A stretch of 64,000 nucleotides of DNA from an uncultured Saprospiraceae bacterium (GTDB lineage: Bacteria; Bacteroidota; Bacteroidia; Chitinophagales; Saprospiraceae), in contig CALLXF010000002.1 in NCBI GenBank assembly GCA_938015805.1, positions 1 to 64,000 on the forward strand, in the 5' to 3' direction. This document shows positions 25,974 to 34,436 of this stretch, piece after piece. The stretch's first letter is position 1, and every line of letters starts with the position of its first letter. The position numbers and the translations under genes are program-made. The notes under the pieces are model-generated. The model ran no database searches and was not told the origin of the DNA. It saw nothing but the letters and a program-made list of their open reading frames with translations.

Positions 25974-26828
25974 TTATTTCTTGTTTTTCCATTCGGCTAT
26001 AGCCGTCTTATTAAACTTTACATACTCCATATTTCCTGCTTTTTCTGCAAGCTCCATAGATGTAGTCGCTGATGCAATCGCATTTTTATATTTACCTAAA
26101 GCAGCCTCGATCTGAGATCTTTTTCTTAACTGCCAATATTTTTGATCAGGACCACCTGTTGCTTTTTTTACGTACTCATAGGCTTTATTTAAATCTTTAC
26201 CTGCAGAGAAATAATAGCTCGCAGCACGGTAATAATCCCCTTTAGTAGGACCAGCTAATACAGATTCTATATTTTTCATTACTACCTCATCAGTAGATAC
26301 TTTTAATGGAATACTTACTGCAGTCTTATCCCACATCATCATCATATCTGCTCCATCGTCTTTAAGATTTGCAAATAAAAATGTTAGAGATTCTACTGAC
26401 TGAGGTAAACTCATAGGATTTACCATAACCTTGGCTACTGGTGTTTTTTCTTTATAAGATGACCACGAGCTTTTCTCATAGTTAAAGAAGTGAACCTCCC
26501 ATGTAGATTTTCCAGGTAACGCAAGTAGAGCATAACTTCCTGCTTCTAACTTCTGATCGTTTACCATAAGCTCACCATCAGTTGTCAATTTTGTAGCTTG
26601 GTTTGCCCCAAATCTCCAAACCTGATCTAAAGGCACAAGTCCATCAGCAGCAAAAATAGTACGCCCTTTTACTGATGGACGTGAGTATTCTAATTTTACA
26701 TTTACCAGACCTACAGTCTGCATTACAGTTGCACTCGGAGATGCCGCAGGTGTTTTAATTTGAGTATTTCCCGTGTTTACAAGAAACGCTACTAACATAA
26801 AAGATAATAACAGATTGATTTTTTTCAT
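25974..26828 (-). CDS. DUF2911-family secreted protein
   Basis: 284 residues with signal peptide (about 1-22). The DUF2911 core follows: VNVKLEYSRPSVKGRTIF, WRFGANQATKLTTDG, GSYALLALPGKSTWEVHF and SLTFLFANLKDDGADM, a family found widely in Bacteroidota with no established function. The C-terminal ~90 residues are helical and TPR-like (DYYRAASYYFSAGKDLNKAYEY). Exported to the periplasm or beyond. Single gene. Confidence 0.88.
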   Translation of the reverse strand: MKKINLLLSFMLVAFLVNTGNTQIKTPAASPSATVMQTVGLVNVKLEYSRPSVKGRTIFAADGLVPLDQVWRFGANQATKLTTDGELMVNDQKLEAGSYALLALPGKSTWEVHFFNYEKSSWSSYKEKTPVAKVMVNPMSLPQSVESLTFLFANLKDDGADMMMMWDKTAVSIPLKVSTDEVVMKNIESVLAGPTKGDYYRAASYYFSAGKDLNKAYEYVKKATGGPDQKYWQLRKRSQIEAALGKYKNAIASATTSMELAEKAGNMEYVKFNKTAIAEWKNKK

Positions 26829-26886
26829 TTTATTATTTTAATTAATTGATTTACTTTTTGATTATGTAAAAATAGCTCTATTGTAA

Positions 26887-27840
26887 CTATACCTTAAAGA
26901 CTATCTTTCCAAACTGTTTGCCATCGGACATTCGAGCATAAGCTGTCTCTGCCTCTGATAGCTGATATACACTGTCTACAACAGGTCTTATTTTATATTT
27001 GTTTATGAGATCGATCATTTCCTGAAATTCCATATCGTTCCCCATGGTGCTACCATAGATCTCTAGCTCTTTCCAGAACAATAACTGTGGATTGACCACA
27101 CTATTCCCTCGAGTCCCTCCATAAATGGCGATTCTAGCTCTCGGATTACATGCTTTCATAAGACTACTAAACCCTTTACCTCCTGCACTATCAATAACAA
27201 CATCTACTTTTGCTCCCAGATTTTTATGCCATTTATCTTCCGTATAAATAGCTCCACCTTTGGCTCCTAAAGCAATTGCTTTTTTGATTTTTTCTGGATC
27301 GCTAGATGTAACATAGACTTCTGCCCCTATGGCTACAGCAAACTGGAAAGCCATCAATGCTACTCCTCCACCGATTCCATTTATTAGGATTTTATCATTG
27401 GCGGAAGCTCTTGCCTTAGTAAAAAGAGCACGGTATGCAGTTAGCCCTGCTAGCGGTAAAGCACCAGCTTCTTCCATCGTCAGATGTGCAGGTTTCTCTA
27501 CTAAACGATCTTTATGTACTGCGATCTGCTCCGCAAATGTTCCATGGATCGGCATCCCTAAAATACGATAATCTTTATGCTCTGGATAATCAGGATCGGG
27601 TCCCCAGTTTACATTAGGATTTATGATTACTTCCTGTCCATTATAAACCCCAGCACCACAAGAGCCTTGAACGATGTCGGGCTCTATGATCCCATATAAT
27701 CCATGAGTAATCCATACATCTCGATGATTAAGGGCCGCCGCTTTTATATTTACTATTACTTGTTCTGATGTGGCTATCGGATCTGGAAAATCCCCGTAGT
27801 ATATGGGAGCTTTAACTTCTTTAAAGACGATTGCTTTCAT
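26887..27840 (-). CDS. Medium-chain dehydrogenase/reductase (zinc-type or quinone reductase-like)
   Basis: 317 residues. N-terminal GroES-like domain (about 1-120) with ALNHRDVWITHGLYG; Rossmann domain (about 120-260) with the nucleotide loop NGIGGGVALMAF. The classical structural and catalytic Zn ligands (GHE, four-Cys lobe) are not evident, so a NAD(P)H quinone oxidoreductase or enoyl reductase role is more likely than alcohol dehydrogenase. The substrate is not readable. Stands alone, 59 nt upstream of the DUF2911 gene. A GGCGGAAGCT variant lies at 27400-27409. Confidence 0.85.
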   Translation of the reverse strand: MKAIVFKEVKAPIYYGDFPDPIATSEQVIVNIKAAALNHRDVWITHGLYGIIEPDIVQGSCGAGVYNGQEVIINPNVNWGPDPDYPEHKDYRILGMPIHGTFAEQIAVHKDRLVEKPAHLTMEEAGALPLAGLTAYRALFTKARASANDKILINGIGGGVALMAFQFAVAIGAEVYVTSSDPEKIKKAIALGAKGGAIYTEDKWHKNLGAKVDVVIDSAGGKGFSSLMKACNPRARIAIYGGTRGNSVVNPQLLFWKELEIYGSTMGNDMEFQEMIDLINKYKIRPVVDSVYQLSEAETAYARMSDGKQFGKIVFKV

Positions 27841-27942
27841 AAGTCCAAAGATGATAAATATACCTTCTCGCTACAAGCTTAAACGTGATTAATATCATAA
27901 GTTAATAAGTCAAAGGGCTCGGATAAAAATAAAGCATAAAAA

Positions 27943-27976
27943 AAGAGCATACAAACGGATCTGTCTGTATGCTCTT
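27943..27976 (-). terminator. Terminator after the SCP2 / acyl-CoA dehydrogenase operon
   Basis: AAGAGCATACA (27943-27953) pairs with TGTATGCTCTT (27966-27976); on the minus strand the stem is followed by TTTTTTTAT. Confidence 0.8.
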
Positions 27977-28012
27977 AATAATATTTAATGGGGTGTCTGA
28001 TACCTCTACTAG

Positions 28013-28306
28013 TTACCCTAGTAGTGATTGTAGCTTCATGGCTAGTCCCATATCTCCTGAAACTTTTACCTTCCCACTCATCACGGCCATCATGGGATTT
28101 AGATCACCATTTTTTAATTTTACTAAATTTTCTAAACTCGTTGATATTGTACAATCTGCCTCACCATCTTCTGCACTTACGATATTCGTCTCTCCTGTTC
28201 CATCTATCAGAACTGGATTATCATCTAAAACAAATTTAATTTTTCCACCTATCGGAGCTGCATTTGCTGCTGCTTTATTAAACTGTTCTATTACTTGATC
28301 CATCAT
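28013..28306 (-). CDS. SCP2 sterol-binding domain protein
   Basis: 97 residues, a lone SCP2 domain: KIKFVLDDNPVLIDGTGE, DCTISTSLENLVKLKNGDLNPM and AVMSGKVKVSGDMGLAMKLQ. SCP2 domains bind lipids or fatty acyl-CoA. Its place 29 nt after the acyl-CoA dehydrogenase on the same strand suggests a lipid-handling partner in beta-oxidation. A terminator follows, closing the operon. Confidence 0.9.
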   Translation of the reverse strand: MMDQVIEQFNKAAANAAPIGGKIKFVLDDNPVLIDGTGETNIVSAEDGEADCTISTSLENLVKLKNGDLNPMMAVMSGKVKVSGDMGLAMKLQSLLG

Positions 28307-28335
28307 AGTATAAATCTTCTTTTTAGTTTTAAAAA

Positions 28336-30147
28336 TTACGCCAATACTGACTTTTTATCTTCTAATATAGTTAAGCTATCTGGATCCATTAAAGTTTCTT
28401 TAAATCCATTATTTTTTGCCAGCTCATATTTAAAGAAAAATCTCATCGTATGAATTTTACTTTCATAGAATTCTGAAGTTTGTATAGTATTTCCCGTAAC
28501 CAAAGCCGTCTTTGCAGTAGTTGCCATTTTTAACCACTGCCATGCAATAACTACATTACTCATCATTTCCATAAATATGGTTGCATCTGCGATGTACCTT
28601 TCATGATTGCCACTCATCGCAAACTGTAAAAGATGCATGACTACCTGCTCTAAATTTTTAGAAGCTGATTTTAGCTTATCAGCATAAGGTTTTAGATCAT
28701 CGTAGTTAGATGCAGCAGCTATAGAAGCAATTATTTCTTTTGTAAGGAGTTTCATGGTTTCTCCGTTTTTCATCACGACCTTCCTACCTAATAAATCAAG
28801 ACTTTGGATTCCTGTGGTTCCTTCATAAAGGGACATGATTCTAATATCACGATAATATTGCTCCAGAGAAAACTCGGTACAAAATCCATAACCTCCTAAT
28901 ATCTGTAAACCATTACTGATCGATACGCGACCCATCTCTGATGGATATGTCTTAGCGATCGGAGTCAGTAGTTCTAATAACAAGTGATATTTTTCTTTAT
29001 CTTCCTCACTACTGTGATGTGATAAATCATGATATAAAGAAGCTTGTAACAGTAATGCAATAGAACCTTCCGTTACCGCTTTTTGTAAGAGTAACATTCT
29101 TTTTACATCGGGGTGATTTATTATCGAAGTTTGCTGAGCCTCTACATTTTTTACGCCACCAGGAAGAATCCTTCTCCCTTGCGATCTCTCTTGAGCGTAT
29201 TGTAGCGAAGCATAAAATGCCGCTGTTGCTACAGAAGCTGCCGTCATCCCTACATCAATCCTAGCACCATTCATCATCTGGAACATATTTTTCAATCCTT
29301 GGTTTTCTGCCCCTACTAGATGACCATAACAATCATCATTTTCTCCAAATACTAAATGAGTGGTACAATATCCTTTTTGACCCATTTTTTGGAATTCGCC
29401 AGCTGTAAGTACATCATTATATTCTAAACCTGAGTTATCCGTTATTCTATTTTTAGGTACTGCAAAAAGAGAGATTCCCTTTGTTCCCAAAGGAGCCCCT
29501 TCTATACGAGCAAGCACCAGATGTATAAAGTTTTCTGAGTATTCATGATCACCACCAGAGATAAAAATCTTGTGCCCTTTGATCTTATACGAACCATCAG
29601 TTTGAGGGGAGGCTGATGTAATAATATCAGAAAGTGAGCTACCTGCTTGAGGCTCCGTGAGACACATCGTACCTGCCCATTTTCCTTCCAACATATTAGA
29701 GACATACATCTCTTTTAAAGTAGATGTTCCGTAAGTAGCGATTAGATTTGCAGCTCCTCCTGTTAATCCGGTGTAACCAGTCATGTTATTATTAGCACAT
29801 TCCATAATATGCGATGCTGCAGTATGGAACACATGTGGTAATTGCATCCCTCCATCTTCGTATGAGAATGTCGGTCCGATCCATCCGTTTTCACCTGCGT
29901 CCTTCATAAACCGTCCGATCGCTGGATGGACGATTATTTTCCCATCCTCATAAACAGCAGGCTGCTGATCCATTTCTTTAAAAACAGGATACATCGACTT
30001 ATCTGCATAGTCTTTGATCGCATCCATCATGATGTTAACAGAGTCCTTATCTAGGTCTTTGTAATGATCCAGAGCAAATAATTTATCGCTTTCTAATAAT
30101 TCGAATAGTGCAAATTTTAGATTTTCTATACTGATGTATTTAGACAT
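28336..30147 (-). CDS. Acyl-CoA dehydrogenase with C-terminal extension
   Basis: FAD-dependent first step of fatty-acid beta-oxidation. At 603 residues it belongs to the long form with an added C-terminal helical domain. Recognisable parts: MCLTEPQAGSSLSDI (FAD and substrate contact), IFISGGDHE, a middle beta-domain, and the catalytic-Glu segment SLYEGTTGIQSLDLLGRK. It forms a two-gene operon with the SCP2 gene and is divergent from the FadN-like gene, with a 170-nt intergenic region carrying a palindrome. Confidence 0.95.
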   Translation of the reverse strand: MSKYISIENLKFALFELLESDKLFALDHYKDLDKDSVNIMMDAIKDYADKSMYPVFKEMDQQPAVYEDGKIIVHPAIGRFMKDAGENGWIGPTFSYEDGGMQLPHVFHTAASHIMECANNNMTGYTGLTGGAANLIATYGTSTLKEMYVSNMLEGKWAGTMCLTEPQAGSSLSDIITSASPQTDGSYKIKGHKIFISGGDHEYSENFIHLVLARIEGAPLGTKGISLFAVPKNRITDNSGLEYNDVLTAGEFQKMGQKGYCTTHLVFGENDDCYGHLVGAENQGLKNMFQMMNGARIDVGMTAASVATAAFYASLQYAQERSQGRRILPGGVKNVEAQQTSIINHPDVKRMLLLQKAVTEGSIALLLQASLYHDLSHHSSEEDKEKYHLLLELLTPIAKTYPSEMGRVSISNGLQILGGYGFCTEFSLEQYYRDIRIMSLYEGTTGIQSLDLLGRKVVMKNGETMKLLTKEIIASIAAASNYDDLKPYADKLKSASKNLEQVVMHLLQFAMSGNHERYIADATIFMEMMSNVVIAWQWLKMATTAKTALVTGNTIQTSEFYESKIHTMRFFFKYELAKNNGFKETLMDPDSLTILEDKKSVLA

Positions 30148-30272
30148 GATACTGATTTTATATTTACAGAACGTTAGATATATTTTAAATAGCCTTTTCT
30201 AATCTTTACATTTAACAAGATAAATGCTATTTTTATTTTTTTAACTCAAAGTTAAATTTTTGATTTAAATTA

Positions 30273-30293
30273 AACAATAGATATGCTATTGTT
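30273..30293. promoter_or_regulatory. Palindrome between divergent beta-oxidation genes
   Basis: AACAATAG (30273-30280) and CTATTGTT (30286-30293), a perfect 8-bp inverted repeat with 5-nt spacer, 26 nt before the FadN-like ATG. A candidate operator for a fatty-acid-responsive repressor; no regulator gene is adjacent. Confidence 0.4.
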
Positions 30294-30319
30294 ATTTGAA
30301 ATAATATAATTTGCAGATT

Positions 30320-32722
30320 ATGAAGTATAGAATTCAAAAAGTTGCTGTTTTAGGATCTGGAGTCATGGGATCAGGAATTGCTTGCCACTTGGCTAATATA
30401 GGTCTGGATGTATTGATGCTAGATATCGTACCATTTAATCTGTCAGAAGAGGATGCAAAAAAACCTGTAATCCGTAATAGTATCGTTAACGGAGCTCTCA
30501 AAGCAGCAATAAAGTCTAAACCTGCTCCACTCTACTCTAATGCTTTTGCGTCTAGAATACAGACTGGAAATTTTGATGACGACTTTAATAAAATAGCAGA
30601 TGCAGACTGGATTATAGAAGTAGTTATAGAAAAACTAGAAATCAAAAAACAAATTTACGAGAAAGTAGAGCAGTACAGAAAGGATGGTTCGCTGGTAACC
30701 TCTAATACCTCGAGTATTCCTATAAATATGCTTGTGGAAGGTCGATCCAAAGATTTCCAAAGCCATTTCTGTGGTACCCATTTTTTTAATCCTCCTAGAT
30801 ACCTACCTCTTTTTGAGGTGATTCCTCATGCTACTACTTCTCCAGATGTTACCGCATTTTTTATGCACTACGGAGATGTCTTCTTAGGAAAGAAAACTGT
30901 TCTTTGCAAAGACACTCCAGGGTTTATCGGAAATAGAATCGGTGTATTATCCGGTGTAAAAATGGCCATGCTTACAGAAAAGTATGATATGAAAATCGAG
31001 GAGGTGGATGCCATAGCCGGCCCCCTAATTGCACGACCAAAAACGGCTCACTACAGACTACAAGATTTAGTAGGAATAGATACAGGAGATAAAGTGACCA
31101 AGTTTGTGATGGCTAATGTAAAAGATGATGAATTTATAGATAAAATAAAAAATGATCCCTCTCCTAAATACATGGAATTCTTACTGGAAAATAAATTTTT
31201 AGGAAATAAAACTAAAAAAGGGTTTTACGAGAGAACTAAACAAAAAGATGAGAAAGGCAAGACTATTATCAATGCTTTAAATCTAAAAACTTTAGAATAT
31301 GAGCAAGCCATAAAACCGAGATTAAAAGCCGTAGGTGACGCTAGAGGGATAGAACTACTGGATAAACGATTACAAAATCTAATCAATGGAGATGAGCGAG
31401 AAAACAAATTCCTAAAAGAATATTTTGCTTGTCTGTTTGCGTATACCGCTAATAGAATTCCAGAAATTTCTGATCAGTATTACAGTGTCGATGATGCAAT
31501 GAGAGCAGGATATATGTGGGACTACGGTCCGTTCGAATATTGGGATCTGATCGGTTTTGATAAAGGAATAGAAATAGCAAAAAAATGTGGCGAAGTACTA
31601 CCCTCTTGGATCAATGAGATGGCCAGCACTGGTAACACAGCTTTTTATAAACTTGAGGATGGCCAGAAAAAATATTTTAATATTGACTCTAAAATTTACG
31701 AGCCCGTTCCTGGAACAGAAGGTATTATTTTGTTAGACGCTTTACGCGAAAATACACCAGTTCTTAAAAATAGTGAATGCGTAGTGCATGATATCGGTGA
31801 CGGTGTGATGTGTTTAGAGTTTACTTCTAAAAGTAATGCCATAGGAGAAGGAATCGGTAAAGGTTTACAAGAAGCCATTACGATCGCAGAAGAACAGGGA
31901 TGGAATGGAATTGTTATCGGTAATAATGCCAAAAACTTTACTGTCGGTGCTAACCTCATGCCTGTAGGTATGATGGCGATGCAAAAACAATTTGATCAAC
32001 TGGACACCATGGTAAATGATTTTCAGCAGCTTACAATGCTCTGTCGTACTTCCAAAATACCTGTAGTTGTTGCAACTCAAGGATACGTATTCGGAGGGGG
32101 ATGTGAGATCTCCATGCACTGTAACGCAGGAGTATATGCGGCTGAGTCGTATATCGGTCTAGTGGAGGTAGGAGTAGGACTAATTCCAGGTGGAGGTGGT
32201 ACTAAAGAAATGGCTCTGAGAGCTTCTGATAGTTTCTTTCCAGGAGACGTACAGATTCCAACATTGATAGAACATTTTAAACCGATTGCCACTGCTACTG
32301 TTGCGACTTCTGCCCATCAAGCGTTCGAACATAATCTACTATCTAACGTAAAAGATGATGTTGCCATCAATGGAAGTAAAAATATTTCATTGGCGAAAGC
32401 CAAAGTACTAGAACTAGCTAAAAACTATGTGGCTCCTGTTCCGAGAAAAGATGTCACTGTATTAGGACGTACTGGATTATCAGCATTATACTCGGCAATA
32501 AACGAATTTAAACTAGGAAAATATATGTCTGATTATGATGTAGAGATCGCCAGAAAAGTAGCATTTGTAATCTGTGGTGGAGATCTTACTGGACAGCAAA
32601 AAGTTAGTGAGCAATACTTACTAGACCTGGAAAGGGAAGCCTTTTTAAGCTTATTAGGAAATCAAAAAACATTGGATCGGATACAGCATATCTTGATGCA
32701 TAATAAACCGCTGAGGAATTAA
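30320..32722 (+). CDS. 3-hydroxyacyl-CoA dehydrogenase / enoyl-CoA hydratase fusion (FadN-like)
   Basis: About 800 residues. The N-terminal half is L-3-hydroxyacyl-CoA dehydrogenase, with NAD loop AVLGSGVMGSGIACHLANIG, catalytic region CGTHFFNPPRYLPLFEVIP and GFIGNRIG. The C-terminal half is a crotonase domain with the oxyanion segment GYVFGGGCEISMHC and VEVGVGLIPGGGGTKEMA. This order (dehydrogenase first) matches Bacillus FadN and is the reverse of E. coli FadB. ATG at 30320 is preferred over an upstream in-frame TTG. It is probably co-expressed with the thiolase downstream. A GGCGAAAGCC motif is at 32392-32401. Confidence 0.95.
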   Translation: MKYRIQKVAVLGSGVMGSGIACHLANIGLDVLMLDIVPFNLSEEDAKKPVIRNSIVNGALKAAIKSKPAPLYSNAFASRIQTGNFDDDFNKIADADWIIEVVIEKLEIKKQIYEKVEQYRKDGSLVTSNTSSIPINMLVEGRSKDFQSHFCGTHFFNPPRYLPLFEVIPHATTSPDVTAFFMHYGDVFLGKKTVLCKDTPGFIGNRIGVLSGVKMAMLTEKYDMKIEEVDAIAGPLIARPKTAHYRLQDLVGIDTGDKVTKFVMANVKDDEFIDKIKNDPSPKYMEFLLENKFLGNKTKKGFYERTKQKDEKGKTIINALNLKTLEYEQAIKPRLKAVGDARGIELLDKRLQNLINGDERENKFLKEYFACLFAYTANRIPEISDQYYSVDDAMRAGYMWDYGPFEYWDLIGFDKGIEIAKKCGEVLPSWINEMASTGNTAFYKLEDGQKKYFNIDSKIYEPVPGTEGIILLDALRENTPVLKNSECVVHDIGDGVMCLEFTSKSNAIGEGIGKGLQEAITIAEEQGWNGIVIGNNAKNFTVGANLMPVGMMAMQKQFDQLDTMVNDFQQLTMLCRTSKIPVVVATQGYVFGGGCEISMHCNAGVYAAESYIGLVEVGVGLIPGGGGTKEMALRASDSFFPGDVQIPTLIEHFKPIATATVATSAHQAFEHNLLSNVKDDVAINGSKNISLAKAKVLELAKNYVAPVPRKDVTVLGRTGLSALYSAINEFKLGKYMSDYDVEIARKVAFVICGGDLTGQQKVSEQYLLDLEREAFLSLLGNQKTLDRIQHILMHNKPLRN
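32392..32401 (+). repeat. Iterated GGCGAAAGCC motif
   Basis: Exact GGCGAAAGCC preceded by ATT, inside the FadN-like gene, where it reads Leu-Ala-Lys-Ala. Confidence 0.6.
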
Positions 32723-32765
32723 CCTTGAAGATGTTAGACCTTTGGATGTTAGACAATTAGAATGA

Positions 32766-33010
32766 AGGAGCTCAGTATCTGTTCCGTTTAATATTGCGAA
32801 AGGTTGCGGAAGGAATACGGATAAACAATTATCACATTTTTTAATATTGCCATGGGATCATTATCGGAACTAGAAACACAAATAACAATCAGTAACGAAT
32901 TAAAACATTTAAAATCGGCTAACTCCGAAAGATTATTAGATGAAATTAATCAGATACAAAAAATGATATCTGTCTTTAATAAAAACAATATGAAGTCGTC
33001 TAATCTCTAA
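32766..33010 (+). pseudogene. Broken four-helix-bundle protein gene (23S rRNA intervening-sequence family)
   Basis: Reading from 32766 gives RSSVSVPFNIAKGCGRNTDK then QLSHF, which matches the middle of the S23/IVS four-helix-bundle family (SVPxNIAEGxGRxS). After the T run at 32837-32842 the frame shifts: NIAMGSLSELETQITISNEL and a helical tail to TAA at 33008-33010 continue the same family in another frame. One nucleotide appears to be missing. The N-terminal ~40 residues of the family are absent and TGA lies at the 5' junction, so the gene is both truncated and frameshifted. It sits between fadN-like and thiolase genes. Confidence 0.75.
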
Positions 33011-33028
33011 AAATCTAAAGTCTAAAAA

Positions 33029-34201
33029 ATGGAAGCATACATAATAAAAGGATATCGTTCCGCAGTAGCTAAAGCTAAAAAAGGAGGATTTAAAAACTAT
33101 CGTTCGGATGACCTAGCAGTAGATGTGATAAAACACCTGATGTCACAGGTTCCAGAAATCGATCCTAAACTAGTCGATGATGTTATCGTAGGATGTGCAA
33201 ATCCAGAAGGCGAACAAGGGCTACAGGTCGGGAGACTAATTTCTGCTAGAGCACTGGGAAAAGAAGTCCCTGGTATTACGATAAATAGATATTGTGCCTC
33301 CGGACTAGAAGCCATTTCTATGGCGGTAGGAAAGATTAAAGCCGGTTTTGGACATGTTTATATTGCAGGAGGAGCAGAAAGCATGAGTATGATTCCGATG
33401 ACTGGATATAAACTAGCTCCTAGCTATAAAGCCAATATAGAAAACATAAACTATCATGTCAGTATGGGTCATACGGCTGAAGCAGTAGCAAAGAAATATG
33501 ATATCTCTAGAGAGGCATCTGACGAATTTTCATTCCGATCTCATGCTAAGGCAATCGAAGCGATCGATAGCGGCAAATTTAAAGATGAGATCGTACCTGT
33601 TACGGTAGAAGATGTTTTTGTAAAAGATGGAAAGCGAGTAGAATCATCACACACTGTAGATACAGACGAGGGAATCAGACGGTCCACATCAGTAGAAGGT
33701 CTCTCAAAACTACGAGCTGTTTTTAAACAAGGAGGTGTTGTTACTGCGGGTAATTCATCCCAGACTTCCGATGGTGCTGCCTTTACTCTAGTAGTAAGCG
33801 GAGAAATTATAGAAAAATTTAACTTAAAACCCGTAGCTAAATTACTGGCCTGCGCTGTAGCAGGAGTAGATCCATTATACATGGGTATCGGTCCTTGTTT
33901 AGCCGTTCCTAAAGCCTTAAAACAAGCCGGACTTGCACTCTCTGATATTGAACAAATAGAATTAAACGAGGCGTTTGCAGCTCAGTCTCTTGCAGTAATA
34001 AAAGAAGCAGGCTTAAATCCGGAGATCGTAAATGTAAACGGAGGAGCTATAGCCCTGGGTCATCCTTTAGGATGTACAGGAGCAAAACTGACGATACAGT
34101 TACTTAATGAGATGAGAAGAAGAGATCAGAAATACGGCATGGTAACTGCGTGCGTAGGCGGCGGTCAGGGGATCGCTGGGATTTTTGAGCGATTAGATTA
34201 A
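33029..34201 (+). CDS. Acetyl-CoA acyltransferase (thiolase)
   Basis: Thiolytic cleavage of 3-ketoacyl-CoA, last step of beta-oxidation; 390 residues. The acylation Cys is Cys89 in NRYCASGLEAI; the second active-site motifs are NEAFAAQSLAV, GGAIALGHPLGCTGA and the C-terminal TACVGGGQGIAGIF. The family pattern fits FadA/FadI-type degradative thiolases, consistent with the neighbouring FadN-like enzyme. It starts 18 nt after the pseudogene remnant. Confidence 0.96.
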   Translation: MEAYIIKGYRSAVAKAKKGGFKNYRSDDLAVDVIKHLMSQVPEIDPKLVDDVIVGCANPEGEQGLQVGRLISARALGKEVPGITINRYCASGLEAISMAVGKIKAGFGHVYIAGGAESMSMIPMTGYKLAPSYKANIENINYHVSMGHTAEAVAKKYDISREASDEFSFRSHAKAIEAIDSGKFKDEIVPVTVEDVFVKDGKRVESSHTVDTDEGIRRSTSVEGLSKLRAVFKQGGVVTAGNSSQTSDGAAFTLVVSGEIIEKFNLKPVAKLLACAVAGVDPLYMGIGPCLAVPKALKQAGLALSDIEQIELNEAFAAQSLAVIKEAGLNPEIVNVNGGAIALGHPLGCTGAKLTIQLLNEMRRRDQKYGMVTACVGGGQGIAGIFERLD

Positions 34202-34208
34202 TGCAAAA

Positions 34209-34235
34209 AAATGGGGCATGAATACCGCCCCATTT
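34209..34235 (-). terminator. Hairpin terminator facing the icd operon
   Basis: AAATGGGGC (34209-34217) pairs with GCCCCATTT (34227-34235). The T run follows on the minus strand, so it better fits minus-strand transcripts arriving from icd; on the plus strand it also follows the thiolase stop by 7 nt. Confidence 0.65.
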
Positions 34236-34312
34236 AAAACCAACTTTACCAGTATGAAAAAACTTTATTTTTAAGATTATTTTTCTATTCCCACATTCTT
34301 TTTGCTCCTATA

Positions 34313-34343
34313 AAAGGAGGCAACTTGAGCGGTTACCTCCTTT
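34313..34343. other. Hairpin pairing a Shine-Dalgarno-like and an anti-SD-like arm
   Basis: AAAGGAGGCAAC (34313-34324) pairs with GTTACCTCCTTT (34332-34343) with one mismatch and a 7-nt loop. No T run on either strand. The left arm is a perfect Shine-Dalgarno, the right arm resembles the 16S rRNA 3' end. Confidence 0.4.
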
Positions 34344-34436
34344 AGGATTACTAGCTTCTTAACTTTTTAAGAATGCATAGTCAGCTTGAAATTTATTACT
34401 TTAAAACAAATTAAGTTTTATGGTTTTTTCTTTTTG

